Shown piece by piece: positions 15,010 to 20,093 of a DNA stretch of 20,093 bases. This DNA comes from a virus, in IMG/VR virus record IMGVR_UViG_3300031963_001170, positions 1 to 20,093 of that record. One strand, written 5' to 3'. A model generated the notes under the pieces. It searched no databases. It saw only the letters and a list, made by a program, of their open reading frames with translations, and was not told where the DNA came from. The position numbers and the translations under genes are program-made. Position 1 is the first letter of the stretch, and each line of letters opens with the position of its first letter.

Positions 15010-15876
15010 ATGCATTTCGACAACCAAAAAACTCGTAATGTTGCAGATGCCGTTGCCAAAATTTTGGCTGGCGAATCTGCTAAACAAGAACCAAAGATGT
15101 TAGAAGAAGGACTGAAAGGCAATCAACACAAGATTGATGCCAACAAAAACAATAAGATTGATGCTCACGACTTCAAACTTCTTCGTGCTAAAAAAGAAGT
15201 AAAGAAAGAAGAAGTAGAACAAATTGATGAGCTTTCTAATGAAACACTCAAATCTTACTTAAAAAAGACAAAAGAAGTAGAAAGTGGCGGTGGCGGCCGC
15301 CAAGGATCTGGTTCTTCTTATGAAAATCAATCTATTGGAAAAAGAGATGCTGTTAGGAGATTAGAAGCTAGATCCGGAAAAATAGGTAAATATGGTGTTG
15401 TACCAAAAGTTCCAGGTTATAATAAAGAAGAAGTTGAGCAAGAAGAAGAAAAATCAATGACTTTCTCTGAAATGATGGCTGCATACAAAGAGCATGGTCT
15501 TGCTGTAATTGCTGAAGAACCGGACAATGAGCAGTTTACAAAAGAATTAAAAGACCAAGAAGCTTCTATGATGGGTAAAAAGAAACAACCATCTGTTTCA
15601 GCAGCTTCTACACAAGGCGTAAAGCAAATGCCTGAAGAAACTCAATCTAAAACCCATAATCAAGTGCAGGTTATTGATATGACCGATGCAAATGAAATTA
15701 AAGTTTCTACGATTGATTTAGAAGAGCGTTCACTTACAAAACCAGAAGCAAAGAAAAAAGAAGAAGTTGTTAAATCAATGAAAAAGAAAATGCCTGGTTT
15801 TAAAGAGCGTTATGGTGAGCGTGCTAAAAATGTAATGTATGCTACCGCAACCCGCATCGCAAAAGAGAAAGCCTGA
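15010..15876 (+). CDS. Modular low-complexity phage protein with EF-hand-like loop
   Basis: 288 residues, highly charged, with TAGGAG at 14998-15003. Residues 43-54 (DANKNNKIDAHD) form an EF-hand/dockerin-like calcium loop with Asp/Asn at positions 1, 3, 5, a Lys at 7, Ile at 8, Asp at 9 and Asp at 12. KEEVEQIDELSNETLKSYL is at about 66-84, a unit that recurs in the next gene, and a degenerate copy KEEVEQEEE lies at about 139-147. The C-terminus (FKERYGERAKNVMYATATRI) is a segment I know from several T4-like phage proteins. The rest is disordered and Lys/Glu-rich, as in prohead core or internal proteins. No enzymatic motif is seen. It shares repeat and composition with the next gene, 1 nt away. 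Confidence 0.7.
   Translation: MHFDNQKTRNVADAVAKILAGESAKQEPKMLEEGLKGNQHKIDANKNNKIDAHDFKLLRAKKEVKKEEVEQIDELSNETLKSYLKKTKEVESGGGGRQGSGSSYENQSIGKRDAVRRLEARSGKIGKYGVVPKVPGYNKEEVEQEEEKSMTFSEMMAAYKEHGLAVIAEEPDNEQFTKELKDQEASMMGKKKQPSVSAASTQGVKQMPEETQSKTHNQVQVIDMTDANEIKVSTIDLEERSLTKPEAKKKEEVVKSMKKKMPGFKERYGERAKNVMYATATRIAKEKA
15208..15231 (+). repeat. EEVEQIDE repeat, copy 1
   Basis: The 24 bases encode EEVEQIDE in the gene at 15010. They are identical at the nucleotide level to the copy at 16898-16921 in the next gene. It is followed by LSNETLKSYL. Confidence 0.85.
15427..15450 (+). repeat. EEVEQEEE, degenerate repeat copy 2
   Basis: Encodes EEVEQEEE, keeping the first five residues but losing the Ile-Asp that would make the I-x-E pattern. 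It is in frame in the gene at 15010. Confidence 0.6.
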
Positions 15877-15877
15877 A

Positions 15878-17743
15878 ATGAAAAAGTTGTCTGAAGTTTT
15901 CAGCGAGCAACACCGAGAGAAAGGTAGGTTTAAACCTACCGTTCCTCGGAATGTGCTAAGTAGAGTTGTTGCTACACCAAAATTAGATGAACGGTGTTGG
16001 ACTGGTTATCGGCAAATTGGTATGAAGAAAAAAGGTGACCGCATGGTACCAAATTGTGTGCAAGATTCTGTTGAGATACCACAAGATGCTCCGTCTATAC
16101 AATCTATTGCAAAGAAGCATGGTGTTTCAGAAGAGCAAATACAGAAACAACTAGAAATGGGTCTTAAAGTAGAAAAAGAGCATACTTCAGACATTCAGGC
16201 TGCAACAGAAATTGCACTAGATCACTTAAATGAAAAGCCTGATTACTATACACGACTGAAAACAATTGGTGAAGCAAATGCAGCCGCAATTGCAGCTGCT
16301 ACGGCCATTGCTAAAAAGAAATCTGGTAATTATGATAAAGAAGGAATGAGAAAAACACCATATAAAAATCCTGATGCGCCAAATGTAAAAAGTAATGCAC
16401 AACGCCGAAAAGAAATGAACGAAGATTTTGCAGGTGATAGACCACAACAAGTGGCAGGATCAGCACAAGCAACTTTAACAGATAAACCAAATAAAGAACC
16501 TATGAAAACTTATAAACAACTCAAAAACATTACAGAGTTATCAACAGAGCTCTTACATCGTTACAAAGAAAAAGCTGCAGCTGATGCTTCTAAAGCTGAT
16601 AAAGCAGGTAATTTTGAACGAGGCAACAAACGGTTCTCTGGTGTTGTCAAAGCAACCAATAAACAATTTGCTAACTTTAAGAAAAAAGGTTTTAGTGAAG
16701 CCAAAGATGACAAAAGAGAATATGATTATGAAGGCGAAATGGTAAAGTCAGATTTACGCTCAATTATTGCCAATGCAAATCGTTTAATTGATATGCTTGA
16801 CGATGATGATAATTTGCCAGAATGGTGTCAAAATAAAGTTACTCTTGCAGAAGATTATATTTCAACTGTTGCAAACTATATGACAGCTGAAATGAATGAA
16901 GAAGTAGAACAAATTGATGAGGGCTTGGAAAAAGCAAAAACTTTTAAGAAAAATGGTGATATGTTAAATTACCATAAACATATGGAAAAACATTATGGAA
17001 ATCTTGCTGCAAAAGCTTTCATAAAAAACAATCATAAAGAAAATTCAGAGTTTTATAAACATAATAGCATGGCGGTAAAACATAATGATGCTTATCTCAA
17101 CCTTAAAAATAAAATAAAAGAAGAAGTAGAGCAACTAGATGAAAAGAATGTACCAACAAACCCTGGCCTCTGGTCTCGGGCCAAAGCTCTTGCTCGTTCC
17201 AAATTTGATGTATACCCATCAGCCTACGCAAATGGTTGGGCATCAAAATGGTACAAATCAAAAGGCGGTGGTTGGAAATCTGTGAGTGAAGAAGTTGAGC
17301 AGATTGATGAAATCTCAGCTAAAACTGCCATGAGTTACCTTCACAAAACATACGATACAAAAGGTTACAAAGACCACAGCCCACAAACTCAAAAAGGTAT
17401 ACAAAGAGCAACAAGAAAAGTATCACAAGATGCTATGCAAAAAGATTATGAAAAATCTTATAAGGCAGGTCTTTCAACAGAGGAAACAAAACCTCCTTTT
17501 GAAGGCGGTACCAAGCCAAAAGATAAAGTAATAGCAGGCAAACATGGCAAAGCGTATTCTACTGCTCGTCATCTTGCTCGTATGGCCATGCAAAAACAAG
17601 TAGAAAAAATGAAGAAAGCGCCCATCAAAGAAGAATCAAAGAAGGCTGCAATCGTCAAAGATGTTATGAAAAAGAAAAAAACGGCTTCTGAAGATGCCTT
17701 TCAGAAAGACCCTGAGCTATCAACTACACTTACAAAATTATAA
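15878..17743 (+). CDS. Large modular phage protein with EEVEQIDE repeats
   Basis: 621 residues. I start it at ATG 15878, 1 nt after the previous stop; the longer frame from 15839 overlaps that gene. Modules in order: MKKLSEVFSE (a weak capsid-targeting-like start); ERCWTGYRQIGMKKKG at 38-53; a DUF5661-like segment at about 80-127 (KVEKEHTSD, IALDHL, PDYYTRL); an internal MKTYKQLKNITELSTE at 209-224; a helical acidic module (DLRSIIANANRLIDML, then NKVTLAEDYIS) at 292-330; EEVEQIDE at 341-348, EEVEQLDE at 415-422 and EEVEQIDE at 471-478; and a DUF5872-like module at 424-467 with DVYPSAYANGWASKWYKSKG. These modules are known to me from many phage proteins, always unexplained. It reads as a mosaic, perhaps core or internal, protein. 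DUF names are from memory. Confidence 0.7.
   Translation: MKKLSEVFSEQHREKGRFKPTVPRNVLSRVVATPKLDERCWTGYRQIGMKKKGDRMVPNCVQDSVEIPQDAPSIQSIAKKHGVSEEQIQKQLEMGLKVEKEHTSDIQAATEIALDHLNEKPDYYTRLKTIGEANAAAIAAATAIAKKKSGNYDKEGMRKTPYKNPDAPNVKSNAQRRKEMNEDFAGDRPQQVAGSAQATLTDKPNKEPMKTYKQLKNITELSTELLHRYKEKAAADASKADKAGNFERGNKRFSGVVKATNKQFANFKKKGFSEAKDDKREYDYEGEMVKSDLRSIIANANRLIDMLDDDDNLPEWCQNKVTLAEDYISTVANYMTAEMNEEVEQIDEGLEKAKTFKKNGDMLNYHKHMEKHYGNLAAKAFIKNNHKENSEFYKHNSMAVKHNDAYLNLKNKIKEEVEQLDEKNVPTNPGLWSRAKALARSKFDVYPSAYANGWASKWYKSKGGGWKSVSEEVEQIDEISAKTAMSYLHKTYDTKGYKDHSPQTQKGIQRATRKVSQDAMQKDYEKSYKAGLSTEETKPPFEGGTKPKDKVIAGKHGKAYSTARHLARMAMQKQVEKMKKAPIKEESKKAAIVKDVMKKKKTASEDAFQKDPELSTTLTKL
16898..16921 (+). repeat. 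EEVEQIDE repeat, copy 3
   Basis: Encodes residues 341-348 of the gene at 15878. It is identical base for base to 15208-15231. Confidence 0.85.
17120..17143 (+). repeat. EEVEQLDE repeat, copy 4
   Basis: Encodes EEVEQLDE, with Leu replacing Ile. It directly precedes the module that starts KNVPTNPGLWSRA. Confidence 0.8.
17288..17311 (+). repeat. EEVEQIDE repeat, copy 5
   Basis: Encodes EEVEQIDE with several synonymous changes relative to copies 1 and 3. It is followed by ISAKTAMSYLHKT, similar to the sequence after copy 1. Confidence 0.8.
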
Positions 17744-17756
17744 GATTGAGTGCAGG

Positions 17757-17764
17757 CATAAATA
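17757..17764 (+). promoter_or_regulatory. T4-type late promoter box (CATAAATA)
   Basis: CATAAATAC lies in the 54-nt gap between 17743 and the ATG at 17798. It has one mismatch, at the first base, to the T4 consensus. A TAGGAG ribosome-binding site follows at about 17785, giving a complete leader. Confidence 0.7.
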
Positions 17765-17797
17765 CACTATCAAATTTCATATTTTAGGAGAGAAACA

Positions 17798-18151
17798 ATG
17801 ACACTTTGGGGAAATTTAGACGCTGCCAATAATGCACCAAAATTTGGTCCTACTGGCGGAGTAGGTCTAACGGCAAATACACAACAACTTTTTGGAAATA
17901 CAACTTTTGCTACGATTAGCACATCATTAGGTGTTGCTGGCCAAGCAATTGGTGTTTTTGGTGTTGATGCTTCGGAGCAAGCAAATACTGCAACTAAAGC
18001 AAATACTGGAGCTCATGCTGGTTGGGTTATTCGTAAAGAAGGCACAGGAGGTCGTGCAGGTCGTATTCAAGTTGAAACTATTGTAGCAATGGGATCCATG
18101 ACTGGTGATGCAGCTGACGATGCTACACTTAAAGATACAGCTGGTACTTAA
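17798..18151 (+). CDS. Small putative virion structural protein (117 aa)
   Basis: 117 residues, with TAGGAG upstream and its own late promoter, suggesting strong late expression. It begins MTLWGNLDAANNAPKFG. A Gly/Ala/Thr-rich middle leads to HAGWVIRKEGTGGRAGRI at about 73-90 and ETIVAMGSMTGDAADD at about 92-107. I recognise AGW-V-x-R-x-E-G-[ST]-GGRAGR and ETLVAM from small abundant structural proteins in T4-like marine phages; the exact location in the virion is not known to me. There are no Cys residues and no membrane segment. A head decoration or tail-associated role is possible. The stop overlaps the next start (TAATG). Confidence 0.65.
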   Translation: MTLWGNLDAANNAPKFGPTGGVGLTANTQQLFGNTTFATISTSLGVAGQAIGVFGVDASEQANTATKANTGAHAGWVIRKEGTGGRAGRIQVETIVAMGSMTGDAADDATLKDTAGT

Positions 18152-18579
18152 TGCGATTTAAGCAGTTTGTTGAAGAATTGACCAGTATTGAAGCTGGTCA
18201 AGCGATAGATGCACACGAACCTACGGGTGAGGCTTCGTCAGCTATTGACAACCCTAAAATCCGTATGGAAATGAACTATCGGTTAACAAACGAACTATAT
18301 GAACCTTTTCTCTCTCCTGAAGGTGGTATACAGGCAATTCGTAAAGTGCTGCATAGGTTTGGATTTGATATGCCAGCACTTTACGATGCTAACCCTGAAG
18401 GAGATGAAATTGTTTTTGAGATAGAGCAGTTTGGTCAAGCAAATCTATCAACAAATCTTTACATTTTATATTATCTCACCGATGAAGGTAGTTATGATTT
18501 TTTTGCTGAAGTAGGCGATGATGCAAGAATGGATGAACTAATGGCGGATGGTGAGGAGGACAACGAAGAAATAGAATAA
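18151..18579 (+). CDS. Acidic hypothetical phage protein (142 aa) with capsid-targeting-like N-terminus
   Basis: ATG 18151 overlaps the previous TAA. It starts MRFKQFVEELTSIEAG, similar to M-[KR]-x-F-x-x-F-[LIV]-x-E, although Val replaces Leu/Ile before x-Glu. The body is acidic, with a helical middle (MNYRLTNELYEPF at 49-61, then GGIQAIRKVLHRFGFDMP) and a strand-rich segment IVFEIEQFG. The C-terminus is a run of Asp/Glu. I do not recognise a named family. The acidic tail and small size would fit a scaffold, inhibitor or DNA-mimic type protein, but none can be shown. Confidence 0.6.
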   Translation: MRFKQFVEELTSIEAGQAIDAHEPTGEASSAIDNPKIRMEMNYRLTNELYEPFLSPEGGIQAIRKVLHRFGFDMPALYDANPEGDEIVFEIEQFGQANLSTNLYILYYLTDEGSYDFFAEVGDDARMDELMADGEEDNEEIE

Positions 18580-18971
18580 TGTCTTTTGATGATTTGAATA
18601 ATGATAATGTAATGATTTATGCAGCAAAAGCCTATGATAAGCCAAATTGCATAATGAGTGAGTTTAGAGAAGATATGAAACGATTTAATTACCTCAAAAG
18701 GTTATTTAAACGATATCGTAAGCTAGGTGAATTAAGAGAGCAATTAGTTCTTAATCATTTAGTTGTTCTCAGCAATGTTTTTGGTCCCGAAGTATCAACA
18801 CGATTGTTGTTCTTCAAAATGGCAAAAGATGATTATTCAGCACTCAAAACATATTTGTTGTTTTTGAGTTGTATGCCCGATAGAGTGCGAGGAATTAAAG
18901 GGCACGATATTATTTCTTCCGAGATACCCGTAGATATGTCAATTGCACAGGCGCTAAGAAATCTAAAATGA
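18579..18971 (+). CDS. Conserved T4-like phage protein of unknown function (130 aa)
   Basis: The ATG overlaps the preceding TAA by one base (TAATG). After a short acidic start, the segment SEFREDMKRFNYLKRLFKRY (27-46) is a basic helix, followed by LREQLVLNHLVVLSNVFG (about 52-69), STRLLFFK, and DYSALKTYLLFLSCMPDRV. The order EF-x-x-D-x-KR-[FI]-x-Y-[LI]-K-[KR]-L and LNH-[LI]-[IV]-VL-x-NVFG is one I associate with a conserved T4-like phage family (possibly DUF7207, from memory). It is all helical and has no catalytic motif. The stop shares bases with the start of the following small gene. Confidence 0.75.
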   Translation: MSFDDLNNDNVMIYAAKAYDKPNCIMSEFREDMKRFNYLKRLFKRYRKLGELREQLVLNHLVVLSNVFGPEVSTRLLFFKMAKDDYSALKTYLLFLSCMPDRVRGIKGHDIISSEIPVDMSIAQALRNLK

Positions 18972-19147
18972 AAAAACTAAAAGAAGATGGCGTAAGTATG
19001 GTTGGTGGTTCACCAGCCAATACGGTTGGTGGTGGCCAAATTGCAGGTCTTGGCGTTGGCAAACAAGGTGAACCAGGCGTAAATCTAAAGAAAAGAAAAA
19101 AAGTAATGCCATTTGCTATTTTCGCTAGAAAGCCTCCAGTTAAATGA
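18968..19147 (+). CDS. Small conserved phage protein (59 aa)
   Basis: A 59-residue gene too short for usual ORF cut-offs. ATG 18968 and TGA 19145-19147 each overlap the neighbours by 4 nt (ATGA), so it fills the only gap between 18971 and 19144. The protein starts MKKLKEDGVS, has NTVGGGQIAGLGVGKQGEPG at about 18-37, then a basic run KKRKKVMPFAIFARK. The [ST/N]-V-GGG-x-IAG-x-GVG-x-QGEPG pattern with a following K-K-[KR]-x-V-x-PF-x-x-F-x-R is familiar from many T4-like phages, both as a small protein and as the end of a larger one. Function unknown. Confidence 0.8.
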   Translation: MKKLKEDGVSMVGGSPANTVGGGQIAGLGVGKQGEPGVNLKKRKKVMPFAIFARKPPVK

Positions 19148-19575
19148 TATTATGGTTATTGAATTCTTGGATTAGTTACATTGTTCACGCTGCCTTAATC
19201 GCAGGTGTCATTGGTACATTCTTTGGTTCAATAGTCGCAAGAATTCCCGTAGTTGGCAATTATGGTGCGATTGTAAAAGCAATTGCAATGCCACTACTTG
19301 TTGTTGCCGTATTTGCAGAAGGTTATTTGTTTGCATCAAAATCTTGGATAGAAGAAGCAAAGAAATTTGAAGAAAAAGTAAAGATTGTAGAGAAACAATC
19401 GCAAGAAGCAAACACCAAATTAGGTCAGGCACTTGCAGATAAAAACAATTCTGTAAAACAACAACAAATTGTAATACAAGAAAAGATTAAAGAAGTTCAG
19501 GTCAAAGTAAATGCAGAATGTAAAGTTGCACCTGAAGTTGTAAAGATACTCAATGATGCGGCTAAATTGAAATGA
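19144..19575 (+). CDS. Membrane/coiled-coil protein, candidate inner-membrane spanin
   Basis: 143 residues; ATG 19144 overlaps the previous TGA. Two hydrophobic stretches are visible: about 9-33 (SWISYIVHAALIAGVIGTFF) and about 42-65 (AIVKAIAMPLLVVAVFAEGYLF). After them, 68-125 is a long charged coiled-coil region with Lys/Glu/Gln periodicity (EEAKKFEEKVKIVEKQ). The layout of membrane anchor plus periplasmic coiled coil, followed immediately by a small lipoprotein gene with a 4-nt overlap, resembles i-spanin/o-spanin pairs that disrupt the outer membrane at lysis. Two membrane segments instead of one are unusual for an i-spanin. No endolysin or holin lies beside it in this window. Confidence 0.55.
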   Translation: MILWLLNSWISYIVHAALIAGVIGTFFGSIVARIPVVGNYGAIVKAIAMPLLVVAVFAEGYLFASKSWIEEAKKFEEKVKIVEKQSQEANTKLGQALADKNNSVKQQQIVIQEKIKEVQVKVNAECKVAPEVVKILNDAAKLK

Positions 19576-19835
19576 AATACGCCATACTACTATTGCCGTT
19601 ATTTTTAACTGGTTGTTTTAAATCAATACCAGTAAAAATGAGTTTTCCTGATGCGCCAGCCGAGATGAAAGTGGTTTGCCCAGAACTTAAAGAAGTAAAA
19701 GACAATGCAGAAATGAGTGATATTTTACAAGTGGTTACGGCAAACTATGCAACCTACCATGAGTGTAAAAACAAAGTAAATGCATGGATAGAATGGCACA
19801 AATTACAAAAACAAATAAGTGATAGTGTAAAATGA
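19572..19835 (+). CDS. Lipoprotein, candidate outer-membrane spanin
   Basis: 87 residues. MKYAILLLPLFLTGC is a short lipoprotein signal peptide with a LTGC lipobox, so Cys15 would be lipidated after cleavage by signal peptidase II. The mature part is about 73 residues, with a Pro-containing start (SIPVKMSFPDAP), VVCPELKEV, and ANYATYHECKNKVNAWIEWH near the end, giving two more Cys. I recall small T4-like phage lipoproteins with this shape (SFP-x-x-P, then a Cys-x-x-L segment and a W-I-E-W motif). Start and stop overlap neighbours by 4 nt. Position after the membrane/coiled-coil gene supports an o-spanin role; another periplasmic or superinfection role is possible. Confidence 0.65.
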   Translation: MKYAILLLPLFLTGCFKSIPVKMSFPDAPAEMKVVCPELKEVKDNAEMSDILQVVTANYATYHECKNKVNAWIEWHKLQKQISDSVK

Positions 19836-20093
19836 AAAAACTAATTGCAGCTGTTATACTTACTACAACATTGTCGGGCTGTGCATTAATTGATGCATAT
19901 TTTATGGCAAGATATGACAATGTAGAGTATGCATTGTTAAACAAAATTAATACACTTTCAGAATTATCCGTGAGTGATTGCAAAGACCAAAACAAATCAT
20001 ATGGTAACTTTGAAGGTCTTTATTGGACTGCGGTAGAACTTCGTAACTTTTCACAATATATTCCTCGTAATGCAGAAACACAAAAGTTAACTG
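19832..20093 (+). CDS. Second lipoprotein, 3' partial (cut by window edge)
   Basis: ATG 19832 overlaps the previous TGA; 87 codons are in the window and the frame is still open at the edge. MKKLIAAVILTTTLSGC is a lipoprotein signal peptide with an LSGC lipobox (Cys17). The mature part starts ALIDAYFMARYDNVEYAL and includes a DCKDQNKSYG segment near 50-59, then GLYWTAVELRNF. No known domain is recognised. Having two consecutive phage lipoprotein genes is noteworthy; this one may be a cell-surface or lysis accessory protein. Confidence 0.7.
   Translation, partial: MKKLIAAVILTTTLSGCALIDAYFMARYDNVEYALLNKINTLSELSVSDCKDQNKSYGNFEGLYWTAVELRNFSQYIPRNAETQKLT

Noticed and set aside
1-20093. tRNA genes, CRISPR arrays, IS elements, rho-independent terminators
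   Set aside because: I looked through the short gaps and found no cloverleaf, repeat-spacer pattern, inverted terminal repeats or hairpin followed by a T run that I could support.

Overview
This window reads as late and accessory DNA of a T4-superfamily tailed phage (contractile-tail myovirus type) infecting a Gram-negative bacterium. All genes lie on the + strand, packed with 1-20 nt overlaps or short gaps. Four T4-type late promoter boxes (ATAAATAC core, two of them perfect TATAAATA) punctuate the array. Several proteins carry modules I recognise from marine and freshwater T4-like phages. Two lipoproteins and a probable spanin pair at the right end imply a host with an outer membrane. The host genus cannot be read from the sequence. 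The DNA is AT-rich, except for a 56% G+C patch near 12.66-12.84 kb.

Layout. (1) 1-2.55 kb: the tail of an upstream gene, a late promoter, a putative PD-(D/E)xK-type nuclease, and a ligase-like nucleotidyltransferase (KWDG motif) whose N-terminal leader is split off by a stop/start overlap. (2) 2.57-3.8 kb: a perfect late promoter, a GIY-YIG homing endonuclease inserted directly behind it, and two small conserved phage genes. (3) 3.82-10.46 kb: an eight-gene glycan cassette with two glycosyltransferase-like proteins, two NAD-dependent sugar epimerase/dehydratases, an APH-type kinase, a sugar nucleotidyltransferase-HAD fusion, an unassigned protein and a sugar O-methyltransferase-like protein. 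(4) 10.46-17.74 kb: a second perfect late promoter, a large nucleotidyltransferase/P-loop kinase/multi-module protein with a nested 77-codon ORF, a small Cys-containing protein, a virion structural protein, and two modular low-complexity proteins sharing the repeat EEVEQIDE. (5) 17.75-20.09 kb: another late promoter, a small putative structural protein, conserved small proteins, a membrane/coiled-coil protein and two lipoproteins, the last cut by the window edge.

How it may work together. The glycan cassette could make and attach an unusual methylated sugar to a virion protein, host envelope or other acceptor; the target is not visible. Several proteins outside the cassette start with a short peptide resembling the T4 capsid-targeting sequence (M-K-x-[FY]-x-x-[FY]-[LI]-x-E). 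The shared repeat ends in I-x-E or L-x-E, the recognition pattern of the T4 prohead protease. I infer that part of this region encodes proteins loaded into the prohead, including enzymes (a ligase-like and a nucleotidyltransferase/kinase protein) that might be injected with the DNA. No tRNA, CRISPR, IS element or convincing terminator was seen, and no gene-free stretch exceeds 60 nt.
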